Source: Tetrapisispora phaffii CBS 4417 | Taxonomy: Eukaryota; Ascomycota; Saccharomycetes; Saccharomycetales; Saccharomycetaceae | Assembly: GCF_000236905.1 (NCBI RefSeq) | Contig: NC_016531.1 | Coordinates: forward strand, 1 to 64,000 | Length of the DNA: 64,000 nucleotides | Direction of reading: 5' to 3' | Part shown: positions 18,395-28,407 of the stretch, in pieces | Numbering within the stretch: the stretch's first letter is position 1 | Layout: each line of letters starts with the position of its first letter | Translations under genes and position numbers: made by a program | The notes under the pieces: model-generated | The model's database searches: none | Told to the model about the DNA's origin: nothing | What the model saw: only the letters and a program-made list of their open reading frames with translations

Positions 18395-21300
18395 ATGTCT
18401 GATGGAACTGGCGCTAATGCACTAGATTCTCTGATTTATTTATCGAAATCAGTAGAAAACCATAAGTTTTATTATTCTACTGCCACAAAGTCTCAAACTA
18501 TAGATTCTTTGGAAAATGAAAACGCAATCCATTTAATCAATAACAATGATCCATTATCGTCTATCATAAACAATGGTTTAGATGAAAACACTTTGACTAC
18601 TATCTTCATCGATGAATGGACTTTATTAAGGGCTTTACCACAATTTTACACTTTGACAAATTTACCTATTATTTTCAATGTTGATTTAAATTTTCAAGAC
18701 TATTCTATCGCGGCTGCTTTGAAAGATTTGGCATTCCCAATTTTAATCTCTAGTGATTTAGATGCTTTTGTAAGAAATGCACAAAAATCAATTGAAATTG
18801 CTACCCAAACATCGACTCCGTTACTACATTTCATTAATTACAAAAATATGGAGAATAAGAAGATAAATTTAAAAGAATTAAATTTGGATATTAAAAAAAT
18901 TGAAGTTGAAGAGAAGAAGACAATTCATGAACTTCATTTAGACTATTTCAAACTTTATAGTAAAAATGTCGGTTCTGCCGAAAATATAATTATTAATTTA
19001 TCAGCTTACGCAAATGAATTTATTAATTATTTACCAACTGACACAGCATTAATTGATATTTATATTTATAGACCATGGAATCTCGATTTATTATTTGAAT
19101 TAATTCCAAAAACTGTTAAAAAAATTGTTGTTGTCCAAAATTCCAATTCCGAATCAACTTTTGGTATCGAGCCTGCTTTATTGGATTTTTTTGCTGATTT
19201 TAATAAATTAGTGGAAAGGAACATCGATCAATTAATCATTAGTAACGTTTCGCAATTAATTAATGTCAATGAAAGTTTACAGAGTATTATTAATAATTTG
19301 AAATCTGATAAACCTAATGAAAGATTATTTTCAGGAACCCCCTATGCTACTGACTCTGAGAATGTTAAATTATATATTTCCGCTATTGAAAATGCAATCA
19401 ATTTAGAAGATGCTTATTTGAAAGTTTTGAAACAGTTGTTTGGTTCGAACTTGAATATTTTTAATGAATTTAATAGTGCAAATGTACAAGAAAACAATCC
19501 AGAATACGGGTTCGGTCGTTTTTTGAACAGTCAACATATTCGTGAAACATTAGTAACATTGGCTAAACAATCTTTGGATATTAATTCATATGATTTTGAT
19601 GCAGCAACCGACTTAGTCAAGTTACTATCTAAGTGGATTCAATTCAATTCGGTTGAACTGAGCGAAGAAACATTATCAACCGCTAATGAGGTTGGTAAGA
19701 ATATTTATGAGATACTTCTCCAAAATAAGAATTCCGAGGGTGCTAAAAAGTTTTTATCAATATCTAATGAAATTCAAGACTATACATTTAAATTGAACTG
19801 GTTAATTGGTTCAGATGCTTGGTCATATGATTTAGGCAATTCCGGCATTCATCAAGTTATTGCTTCCAAGAAAAACATTAACGTATTGTTAATCGACTCC
19901 GAACCTTATGATAAGATTAAGAATAGCACTGCCAAAGACAGAAAAAAGGATGTTGGTCTATATGCAATGAACTACGCAAATGTTTATGTTGCCTCCGTTG
20001 CCGTATATGCTTCATATACACAATTATTAAGTGCTCTGATCGAAGCTTCTAAATTTAATGGTCCGTCCATCGTTCTAGCATATTTGCCTTATCATTCAGA
20101 GAATGAAACACCTTTGGAAATTTTAAAGGAAACAAAAATAGCTGTTGAATCTGGCTATTGGCCACTTTACAGATATGACCCATCAAAAGAAAAGGAAACT
20201 GAAATTTTTAGTTTAGATTCTTCAGTTATAAGAAATGAATTACAAAAGTTTTTAGATCGTGAAAATAAATTGTCATTATTAGCACAAAAATCACCTGATT
20301 TTGCAAGAAACTTAAAAGATTCAGCTAGTGATTTGCTAACTAAAAAACAAAATGCTAGAGCAAAACGTGCTTTTGATCAATTACTAGAAGGTTTATCTGG
20401 CCCCCCATTACATATTTATTATGCATCAGATGGTGGTAATGCCACCGCATTAGCTAAAAAATTAGGTAATAGAGCTGCAGCAAGAGGTTTAAAATCTTCC
20501 GTCTCATCAATGGACGATATTATTATCGAAGAATTGCCAAATGAAGAAAATGTAATTTTTGTCACTTCAACAGCTGGTCAAGGTGAGTTGCCTCAAGATG
20601 GTAAAGCATTTTGGGACCAAATTAAATCTACTTTAGATTTAGACTTAGCATCTGTAAACTTTTCTGTTTTCGGTTTAGGTGATTCTCAATATTGGCCGCG
20701 TAAAGAGGATGCTCACTACTACAATAAACCGGCTAAAGATATATTTAAGCGTTTAGAATTATTATCTGCAAAACCTATTATTCCATTAGGTCTTGGTGAT
20801 GATCAGGATGCTGATGGGTTCCAAACTGGTTACAAAGAGTGGGAAGCTAGCCTATGGGAAGCATTAGGCGTCTCTGGTGCTGCAGTTGCAGATGAACCAA
20901 AAGAATTAACTAATGAGGATATGAAACTAGGGTCAAACTACCTAAGAGGTACTATAAAAGAAGGATTAGCAGACCAATCAACAGGTGCTCTTTGTGCTGT
21001 CGATCAACAATTAACAAAATTTCATGGCTTTTACATGCAAGATGATCGTGATATCAGAGAAACTCGTAAATCTCAAGGTTTGGAACCATATTATTCATTC
21101 ATGGTAAGATGTAGATTGCCAGGTGGCAAAGTAACGCCAGAACAATGGTTAGTGCTAGATAGTTTAGCGGATAATAACGGTGTGGGTACGCTGAAAATTA
21201 CAACTAGAGCTACAATTCAACTTCATGGTGTTATTAAAAAAGATATTAAGCATACTTTAAGAGCTATTAATTCTACTTTATTAGATACCGTGGCAGCTTG

Positions 21301-22690
21301 TGGTGATGTTAATAGAAACGTAACAGTGGCTTCATTACCAGGAAACGCTAAGGTTCATAAGCAAGTTTCACAGGTAGCCCATGATATATCTGAATTCTTC
21401 TTACCAAGAACAACTGCTTACCATGAAATTTGGTTACAAGGGAATGATGACAGGGATTTGGATCCTTCCTGGCCATCTAAATGGGAAAATAGAAAGGAGG
21501 GACCGAATAAAAAGAAAACACTAATCGCTGGTAATGCTTTAGTAGATGTTGAACCATTATTAGGTCAAACTTATTTGCCAAGGAAATTTAAAATTAATAT
21601 TGCAATTCCTCCATACAATGATGTCGATGTGTGGTCCAGTGATGTTGGATTAATTGCAATTATTGATAAGGATCAAAATCTAAAAGGTTTCAATATGTAT
21701 GTTGGTGGTGGTATGGGTACAACTCACAATAACAAAAAGACTTATCCAAGAACAGGTTCATCGTTTGGTTTTGTAAAGACAGAAGATATCTTTAAGGCTA
21801 TTGAAGCAGTTATTATTTTACAAAGGGATCATGGTGATCGTCAAAACCGTAAGCATGCTCGTTTAAAGTATACAATAGATGATATGACAGTACCAGTATT
21901 CAAGAAGAAAACTGAGGAACTTTTCGGCAAAGTTTTTGAACCTGAACAACCATTTGAGATTACTTCAAACATTGATTATTTTGGTTGGGTTAAGGATGAA
22001 ACTGGTTTAAATCATTGTACTATGTATATTGAGAACGGCAGAGTCGTTGATACAGCTGATTTACCACAAAAAACTGGTCTAAGAAAGCTAGCTAGATTAT
22101 TAAAAGAATGGGGAAGTGGTCATTTCAGATTAACAGCTAATCAACATTTACTAGTCGACAATATCGACGATACACATCTTGATGAAGTCAAAGAATTAAT
22201 GAAAAAATACAAATTAGATAATACAAACTTTAGTGGTCTAAGATTGTCATCTTCAGCCTGTGTAGCCTTTCCAAGTTGTGGTTTGGCTATGGCAGAATCA
22301 GAACGTTATCTACCTGTTCTAATTACTAAGATAGAAGATATTTTAGAAGAATATGGTTTACGTCATGATTCTATCATAATGAGAATGACAGGTTGTGGTA
22401 ATGGTTGTTCCCGTCCATGGTTAGCTGAACTTGCACTAGTCGGTAAAGCACCTGGTACTTATAATTTATTATTAGGTGGTAGTTACAATGGTGAAAGGCT
22501 AAACAAATTATACAGAGCATCCATTAAAGAAGACGAAATATTATCAATTATTAAACCTTTATTCAAGAAATGGTCTTTGGAAAGGTATGATGGCGAGCAC
22601 TTCGGTGATTTCTTAATTAGAGATGGTGTCATTAAACCAACAACAGAAGGTAAATATTTCCATGATGATTTACCAGAAGGTGCCTTGTAA
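18395..22690 (+). CDS. ECM17: Sulfite reductase beta subunit (hemoprotein)
   Basis: A 1431-residue protein (S. cerevisiae Ecm17/Met5: 1442). With Met10 it reduces sulfite to sulfide in sulfate assimilation in the cytosol. The N-terminal ~650 residues form the fungal extension related to pyruvate-ferredoxin oxidoreductase-like domains. A flavodoxin-like domain begins near residue 672 (LHIYYASDGGNATALAKKLG), and the siroheme/4Fe-4S hemoprotein part follows. The cluster ligands are visible in SACVAFPSCGLAM (near 1287-1299) and TGCGNGCSRPW (near 1331-1341). The ATG at 18395 follows an A-rich leader. It neighbours TIM8 and MCM22 as on S. cerevisiae chromosome X. Confidence 0.97.
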   Translation: MSDGTGANALDSLIYLSKSVENHKFYYSTATKSQTIDSLENENAIHLINNNDPLSSIINNGLDENTLTTIFIDEWTLLRALPQFYTLTNLPIIFNVDLNFQDYSIAAALKDLAFPILISSDLDAFVRNAQKSIEIATQTSTPLLHFINYKNMENKKINLKELNLDIKKIEVEEKKTIHELHLDYFKLYSKNVGSAENIIINLSAYANEFINYLPTDTALIDIYIYRPWNLDLLFELIPKTVKKIVVVQNSNSESTFGIEPALLDFFADFNKLVERNIDQLIISNVSQLINVNESLQSIINNLKSDKPNERLFSGTPYATDSENVKLYISAIENAINLEDAYLKVLKQLFGSNLNIFNEFNSANVQENNPEYGFGRFLNSQHIRETLVTLAKQSLDINSYDFDAATDLVKLLSKWIQFNSVELSEETLSTANEVGKNIYEILLQNKNSEGAKKFLSISNEIQDYTFKLNWLIGSDAWSYDLGNSGIHQVIASKKNINVLLIDSEPYDKIKNSTAKDRKKDVGLYAMNYANVYVASVAVYASYTQLLSALIEASKFNGPSIVLAYLPYHSENETPLEILKETKIAVESGYWPLYRYDPSKEKETEIFSLDSSVIRNELQKFLDRENKLSLLAQKSPDFARNLKDSASDLLTKKQNARAKRAFDQLLEGLSGPPLHIYYASDGGNATALAKKLGNRAAARGLKSSVSSMDDIIIEELPNEENVIFVTSTAGQGELPQDGKAFWDQIKSTLDLDLASVNFSVFGLGDSQYWPRKEDAHYYNKPAKDIFKRLELLSAKPIIPLGLGDDQDADGFQTGYKEWEASLWEALGVSGAAVADEPKELTNEDMKLGSNYLRGTIKEGLADQSTGALCAVDQQLTKFHGFYMQDDRDIRETRKSQGLEPYYSFMVRCRLPGGKVTPEQWLVLDSLADNNGVGTLKITTRATIQLHGVIKKDIKHTLRAINSTLLDTVAACGDVNRNVTVASLPGNAKVHKQVSQVAHDISEFFLPRTTAYHEIWLQGNDDRDLDPSWPSKWENRKEGPNKKKTLIAGNALVDVEPLLGQTYLPRKFKINIAIPPYNDVDVWSSDVGLIAIIDKDQNLKGFNMYVGGGMGTTHNNKKTYPRTGSSFGFVKTEDIFKAIEAVIILQRDHGDRQNRKHARLKYTIDDMTVPVFKKKTEELFGKVFEPEQPFEITSNIDYFGWVKDETGLNHCTMYIENGRVVDTADLPQKTGLRKLARLLKEWGSGHFRLTANQHLLVDNIDDTHLDEVKELMKKYKLDNTNFSGLRLSSSACVAFPSCGLAMAESERYLPVLITKIEDILEEYGLRHDSIIMRMTGCGNGCSRPWLAELALVGKAPGTYNLLLGGSYNGERLNKLYRASIKEDEILSIIKPLFKKWSLERYDGEHFGDFLIRDGVIKPTTEGKYFHDDLPEGAL

Positions 22691-22948
22691 ATAGTTTTAA
22701 ATTAAATAAAATAGATCAAAAGAATTTTTAGGCAATAAAAAATAATAACTATATTTATATGAACGTATTGAACATTAAATACCATTTTTATCTTACTAGT
22801 CATTGCAATAACATGGTTTTTCATTACCTTTAGTGTGATATTTATTTTACCATTAAATATTTACAAACATGGCATTATGTACCACTTATTTATTATTATT
22901 ATTATTCTAAAAAAAGATGCTTTCAATTTCTTTAGTCATTTAATTCCT

Positions 22949-23212
22949 TTATTGCATACTTTGAAGACCCTTTACAATTCTAATATTGGTATCCAAAAAT
23001 CTGTTAACACAATTGGCTAAGCATTGTTCTTCATTATTATCTAAATCAGGACCATTGATAGAGGTGACACATTGTTTAAAACATGTGTTAGTAAAATTAT
23101 GAATAGACATTTGTACTTTTTGTTTTGAATTCTCAGCTTCAATAAAAGTTGTTAACTCTTTTTTAGAAGCTTCATTTAAGTTTGCAAGTTCAGTTTGATC
23201 GATAGAGTCCAT
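22949..23212 (-). CDS. TIM8: Small Tim chaperone Tim8
   Basis: An 87-residue protein, the same length as S. cerevisiae Tim8. The twin CX3C motif is complete: Cys44/Cys48 (CFKQC) and Cys64/Cys68 (CLANC). It pairs with Tim13 as a hexameric chaperone in the mitochondrial intermembrane space that escorts membrane proteins such as Tim23. The open frame continues 15 codons upstream, but the ATG at 23212 (MDSIDQTEL) gives the family length and was chosen. It is convergent with ECM17 and divergent from MCM22, the same arrangement as in S. cerevisiae. Confidence 0.95.
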   Translation of the reverse strand: MDSIDQTELANLNEASKKELTTFIEAENSKQKVQMSIHNFTNTCFKQCVTSINGPDLDNNEEQCLANCVNRFLDTNIRIVKGLQSMQ

Positions 23213-23666
23213 TATTTTCCAAATTATAATGTTACGTTTGTACTTAGCTTTGAACAATGAGTATATTTCAGGTTAAGTATATTTCAGAACTTCAACAAAA
23301 ATTCTCTTATGTATTCTTTTAAATAACTAACTTATAATAAGTTACAATAAGTTACAAATTACTCTTTTTATAGTTGTATTACTCTTGAAATATTCAAATC
23401 GATGTCTTAAGGAATCACTGTAACGTTTACCCGGATGACATATTTTAATAAGGTTTATGATGATAGAATACGTTATAAATAAACACTAAGTTATCCAAAA
23501 TATTCGATGAGCAATTGATGCATAAAAGTTGAAATGGATATAAAGAATCATACATACATAGAAGTCTGCTTTGCCACATACATTTTGTGCACTACTACCA
23601 GTATATTGGTATGATCTTGAAGGAAGAGTAACGGCCAAGAAAAATAGACTGATAAATTGGATAAAT

Positions 23667-24389
23667 ATGATCAGAGCTACAAATGAAGGTACATTGAATG
23701 TTTATATCAAATCATTAGAAAATCAAATAGAGAATAAAAGGTACTTCTTACAGCAAACTAGGAATGCGATTCAGAAACTAAAAGATGAAAAGAAAGAAAG
23801 CAAGAGCACAAATGAAGTAGATGAGGCTATATGGCAGGAGTTTTTACGGAAGGTGATGTTCTTTCCTGAGCGATCTGATCCAATTGGTATTAGTTTGGCA
23901 TCTACTTCTCTTAGAATAAGAAATAAGACATCTAGAGAAGCAATAGAATCTCTGGAGATAAATTACAAGAATACCAATGCATACACTAGTTATTTCAAAA
24001 ATATAAATTCCGATTTGGAAGAACTTGTAAACTTAATAAAGCAAAGAGTTGAAAGCGAATCAAATGAAGAAGACCCTAATTTGATATTATTGCCATCACA
24101 GAAAAATAAAATACTTCGTCGACAATTGAACAATTTAATTGAAGAATATATATCGATTGATTTGCTGTCTTCACAAAACATGGGTTCAGAAAGAAATTCA
24201 AAGAGAGTTAAAAAACTGCTATCGAGATTAATAAATTATGATGATTCTCTATTAGTATCTGATTTTTTTCCCGAATATAAGGATCTTTACAGATTGCTAT
24301 CAAAAACAAATATAGTTGATGTAATTGAACAAGAGAGCACTGGTGAAAAACACATAAGGCTTCTGGATTTTTCAAGTATAGATTTATAA
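23667..24389 (+). CDS. MCM22: Kinetochore protein Mcm22
   Basis: A 240-residue protein (S. cerevisiae: 239). Mcm22 pairs with Ctf3, Mcm16 and the Ctf19 complex at the inner kinetochore and supports minichromosome maintenance. The N-terminal part matches well around NVYIKSLENQIENKRYFL, followed by MFFPERSDPIG; the C-terminus ends KHIRLLDFSSIDL. The N-terminal third is coiled coil. The open frame extends upstream to 23571, but its first codon there is TTG; the ATG at 23667 gives the expected length. It is convergent with RIX1, leaving only 25 bp between the stop codons. Confidence 0.9.
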   Translation: MIRATNEGTLNVYIKSLENQIENKRYFLQQTRNAIQKLKDEKKESKSTNEVDEAIWQEFLRKVMFFPERSDPIGISLASTSLRIRNKTSREAIESLEINYKNTNAYTSYFKNINSDLEELVNLIKQRVESESNEEDPNLILLPSQKNKILRRQLNNLIEEYISIDLLSSQNMGSERNSKRVKKLLSRLINYDDSLLVSDFFPEYKDLYRLLSKTNIVDVIEQESTGEKHIRLLDFSSIDL

Positions 24390-24414
24390 TACATAATAAT
24401 ATAAAGTTGTAAAA

Positions 24415-26748
24415 TTATTCGTCATCCTCATCTCCACTTAGAACAATATCTGGAATTTCAAATTCAGAATCTTCATCTTCAGATTCATTTACTGGAGCAG
24501 CTTCTTCTTCTACTACTACAGTATTACTTATAATGACATTTTCGACTTGTTCAGCTTCTGGATACTTTGTAACTTCCACATCTAGTTGATTAATAGTCAC
24601 TGGAGCTGAAGTTTGATCAACTCTGATACGTTTTGATTCTTCCAACTTTTCAGTTTCTTGCATTGATCTTTTCTTGAATAGTTTAGTTTCATCAACAACT
24701 ATTTTTGAAGAATTTTTAGTATCTTCAATCATCTGTTTAAGTTTGGAATTTTCTTGAGATTCTGAAATTTCTCCAGCGTTAGACATATCCATTAATTTCG
24801 TCTGATCATCGCTTTGTTCATTTTCAACATCATCATCTTTTATGTCATTGACCTCAATTGACAGAGGTTTAGCAACTGAATGAATAATGGACATTGGCAA
24901 TCTAGGGTGAATCATAACATCAAATATTGGATCTCCAAACTCTTTTAGTAGGTCCACAGCAATTGGTAAGATAGAAATATGATCTGATCCTGGATAGATT
25001 GTAACAGTTCTCAACAATTTAACAAAAGAAGATGGAATTTTTCTTATAGTTTGTTTAAAACTTAATGATCTAGAGATTGAATAATTTATTATTTTCACAT
25101 GTTGTGTAGCATTTAGTTTCCAATTACTTAAGACAAAACATAAGAAACTGTTAACTTCATCAAATAAGACTAATGATTCTTTTATAACAAATTGAGACGG
25201 ATGAGTGTATATATCAGTAATTGTACCAATTTTGTCTCTATTTTGAGATTTCTTTGATTTGCTTTTGCCAGTTTTAGAGGCATCAATTTTGGATTTTTCA
25301 ATGTTATCAAATAAAGTTTCGATCAGAGATGAATCTTCAACTAAAACTAATGAAACATCAATCAATTTATTAATTAAATCAAGTTCATTTAATTGGTGAC
25401 CGACATGTTTTGATAGAGAATTCATTATTGAAAATAATAATAAAAACTGTGACTTAAGCTCTGTGCAGGCTTCAAAATTAATCTTGGTAGATTTTTGCTG
25501 TAATGGTATGAATAACTCCAATGAACTTAATATATTTGGTAAATAGGACAAACAGTGTTTACCATAACTATCAATCATAACTTTCCACAACTTTATACCT
25601 GAAAACTGAACTGATGATAAAACAAGATTGATGACAGCAGTTAGTTCCCTATCACGGCGTAAATCACGTTTCAATGGAATGAAGTTCTGAGTCAAAGATA
25701 ATGCACTTTCACAGACAGCATTGATACCACCGATCGGAATTCTGACAGGGTATGGTGTTGGTAATGAAATAAAAGCAGATAACAAATCAACTAATAGGTT
25801 CAAACGCTGTGGAATTTTCCATAAAGAAAGTGGCTTATTCATGTCTAAATTCAAATTTGATAGTTCCAATAGACTTTTGTTATCTGTTTTGCTTAAGTCA
25901 GTAGGCAAACTCTCAATTAATTTATATAATTCTTTATCATGTTCTAAATCTAAAATTTCTCCACATAATTCAAAGACATCTTTAAATTGGCCTAGTACAG
26001 AAAACAAACCAGTTCTCCATGCTTCATCTTGATGAAGCTTATGATGAGCTTTAGTGGCATCATCATCATTAGCTGCAGTTGCTTGGATTTTTATCAAATG
26101 TAAATAAGCATAGTTAACACAAATTAATTTTTGAGTTTCTTTGTCTAAAGTATCGTAATCAATATTTATCAAATTAGTTAATACAACACGGTATTTATTA
26201 ACAAAAGGTTTAAAAGTCGTAGAGTTTTTGTACAATAAATTCTTTAAAACAGGTAAACATAATTTTGGTTGGTATTGGCATAAAGTAATGAAAGTTGGAA
26301 TGATAGCTTTTAATTTCGGAACTAAACCTTCTCTTGAGACAGTTGGTTTATTTCTCATTTGATCCATTAAGATAGAAGATGTTGACACTAAACATTCTAA
26401 GATGACTTTACCTTCTTGGGTGTCAATAATAGAGTTGTAATAGTTCACTTTTTGCTCTAATTTAGAGTAGACAGCTGCCAAAAATTGTCCAGAAAATGAA
26501 CATAGAACTAATGGATTGTATGAACAAATAACGGTTGCCGCATGGCAACCTTTCCAAAGTTGGTAGTTGTTACCAGAGTTTAACAGTTTTAGGATCTTTG
26601 TAGATAAAAGAGACAATTCAGATTTAAGTAAATTCTCTTTGATGTAATTCTGAGATCTCAAGTGTCTTAACAGGATTTGAAAGTCGGAGCCATTGCACGA
26701 TTCCAACTGGTTAGCCAGAACTGCAACTGGGACGAAGTTGCTTGTCAT
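24415..26748 (-). CDS. RIX1: Pre-60S ribosome biogenesis factor Rix1
   Basis: A 777-residue, largely helical repeat protein (S. cerevisiae: 763). Rix1 with Ipi1 and Ipi3 acts on nucleoplasmic pre-60S particles in ITS2 processing and recruits the Rea1 ATPase. It starts MTSNFVPVAVLANQLESCNG. A Lys-rich stretch (KTGKSKSKKSQNRDK) lies near residue 490, and the C-terminus is highly acidic, ending EDSEFEIPDIVLSGDEDDE. Regulation as a ribosome-biogenesis gene is supported by a tandem PAC block and an RRPE-like motif 120-160 bp upstream of the ATG. It occupies the YHR197W slot between chromosome X orthologues. Confidence 0.93.
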   Translation of the reverse strand: MTSNFVPVAVLANQLESCNGSDFQILLRHLRSQNYIKENLLKSELSLLSTKILKLLNSGNNYQLWKGCHAATVICSYNPLVLCSFSGQFLAAVYSKLEQKVNYYNSIIDTQEGKVILECLVSTSSILMDQMRNKPTVSREGLVPKLKAIIPTFITLCQYQPKLCLPVLKNLLYKNSTTFKPFVNKYRVVLTNLINIDYDTLDKETQKLICVNYAYLHLIKIQATAANDDDATKAHHKLHQDEAWRTGLFSVLGQFKDVFELCGEILDLEHDKELYKLIESLPTDLSKTDNKSLLELSNLNLDMNKPLSLWKIPQRLNLLVDLLSAFISLPTPYPVRIPIGGINAVCESALSLTQNFIPLKRDLRRDRELTAVINLVLSSVQFSGIKLWKVMIDSYGKHCLSYLPNILSSLELFIPLQQKSTKINFEACTELKSQFLLLFSIMNSLSKHVGHQLNELDLINKLIDVSLVLVEDSSLIETLFDNIEKSKIDASKTGKSKSKKSQNRDKIGTITDIYTHPSQFVIKESLVLFDEVNSFLCFVLSNWKLNATQHVKIINYSISRSLSFKQTIRKIPSSFVKLLRTVTIYPGSDHISILPIAVDLLKEFGDPIFDVMIHPRLPMSIIHSVAKPLSIEVNDIKDDDVENEQSDDQTKLMDMSNAGEISESQENSKLKQMIEDTKNSSKIVVDETKLFKKRSMQETEKLEESKRIRVDQTSAPVTINQLDVEVTKYPEAEQVENVIISNTVVVEEEAAPVNESEDEDSEFEIPDIVLSGDEDDE

Positions 26749-26871
26749 TTTTTTAGAGACTTAGCTACACTTCGATAGACTACAGTAATTGATTGTCGCA
26801 TTGAGTCAAACCCGAGCACTGGTACATCAGCTCTGGATATTATAATTTATATATGTACGTAAAGTCTGCTA

Positions 26872-26907
26872 GATGAGATGAGATGAGATGAGCACTGGAA
26901 AAATTTG
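26872..26907. promoter_or_regulatory. Tandem PAC block and RRPE-like element of RIX1
   Basis: Four overlapping GATGAG words lie at 26872-26892 (a 5-bp GATGA tandem), and GGAAAAATTTG follows at 26897-26907. PAC and RRPE are the paired ribosome-biogenesis elements bound by Dot6/Tod6 and Stb3 in S. cerevisiae. The block is 120-160 bp before the RIX1 ATG. Confidence 0.8.
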
Positions 26908-28072
26908 TAGTGACATCACTTTAGACGAATGTGTCAGTGACCTCCAAGTGTCACTAAATGCAAGATATATGGTGACTTGAAGGATAAATGGTGTATTTGG
27001 TCTCATCATTTCCGGAAAAGTTACAAGATAGATTAGATGAATTTAGATTAGCTGCTGAAATGTTTTGTTCAATGGACCTTTCCAGAATTTCCGCCCCTCA
27101 CTTTTGTTGTAAATGCATCTTTACAGATAATTCATATCGGTTAACTACCTCAGATATGGAGACTTAGAGCTCACAGAAAGGACGAAAGTAAAATAAATTA
27201 ATTTCAACTGCAATAAGTCCCGCCACGTTAGTTTTTACCTGGATATGTGCGTCAGATCTCTAATACAATGGCTTAAGTTATGGTAGAGAGCATATTGGAA
27301 TGGTCAGTATCAGTGCGTTCCAAAGAAGTTGAATTAGCACTGGTCCCGTGTAAAGATATCTTTACGACAACAACATCACTCATTGAGCGCTATGACGCTG
27401 ACTAGCTCATACGATCGCATAACGGGATTACGTTGACGCAATAATTGGAGGAATTGAGCTGGTGGACAACTTAACCCCAAAACTAGGTCTTCGCATATAT
27501 AAAGAAGAGACTTCCCCATGTAAGATCTTATTGTGTGTATTATAGTTGCTATATATATATATAATAAAGACCAATCTGTGAAACAAGCATAGAACCAGCA
27601 ACAGATTCAATGGTATTGGCGCTGACTGGGTAGTTAAGTTTTTTGTTAGTGTTCATAGTTAGCAGGTAGGGATTATAATATTTAATCTGATTGGTTCTCT
27701 TATTACATAAACTACAAGTAGCAAATACTATTAGAATACTATCATACACTGTTGCATATGAGACTTGAGTATTATCAGATTCTGTTCCTTTTATATCTCG
27801 ATTTATTTGAATTCATCTATTAAATGACATGTTAAGTGAACGGGTTTAACGATATATAGACTGTATTAACTAAACGATCATTTATTAACCTTGAACCCCG
27901 TTTAACTCTACTACTTGCAATTTGTCTTTACAACTAAAGTATCATAGCTACCATAACTTCTGTTGTAAATATAAGATTACTGACACTCTTAATATAGTTT
28001 TGAATGGAAATATGCTTCTTAGCCAACGCACGTGATAATACTGTGTTTCACAAAACCGAACACAAAAATTAG
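26908..28072. other. Intergenic region upstream of tRNA-Lys, possible LTR relic
   Basis: No gene is recognised here. The minus strand from about 27790 to 27540 shows an LTR-like layout resembling the element at 2538-2869: AATAAGAGAACCAATCAG, then an ATG at about 27655, then a TATA-dinucleotide tract at 27550-27566. This may be a decayed solo LTR, expected next to a tRNA gene, but no termini or target duplication are visible. Confidence 0.3.
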
Positions 28073-28145
28073 GCCTTGTTGGCGCAATCGGTAGCGCGTG
28101 TGACTCTTAATCACAAGGTTAGGGGTTCGATCCCCCTACAGGGCT
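28073..28145 (+). tRNA. tRNA-Lys (CTT anticodon)
   Basis: A 73-base cloverleaf: the acceptor GCCTTGT pairs with ACAGGGC, the anticodon arm is TGACTCTTAATCA with CTT in the loop, and the T arm is AGGGGTTCGATCCCCCT. It differs by a few bases from the S. cerevisiae tRNA-Lys(CUU) pattern. No intron is present. The A box (TGGCGCAATCGG) and B box (GGTTCGATCC) are intact. Confidence 0.97.
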
Positions 28146-28407
28146 TTTATTTTTGCCTTTTTCGATATGCATATAATTTAGTCCGGGTAAAATATTGATA
28201 TTTACTTCTCCATTGAAAGCAAAATGCATATTTCAATTCTATAAACTAATAACTGTGAGACTCTTTTTAATGACAAATGCATTTTTTTTCAATTACCGTT
28301 TACAATTAGTTAACATGATACTTAAGAGTGATTAAATAAAACTTGCCAGCATTTATCTTTTTAACTGCTCGAAGGTCGACGAGATTCAGCGCTCTCAAAC
28401 TATTAAT

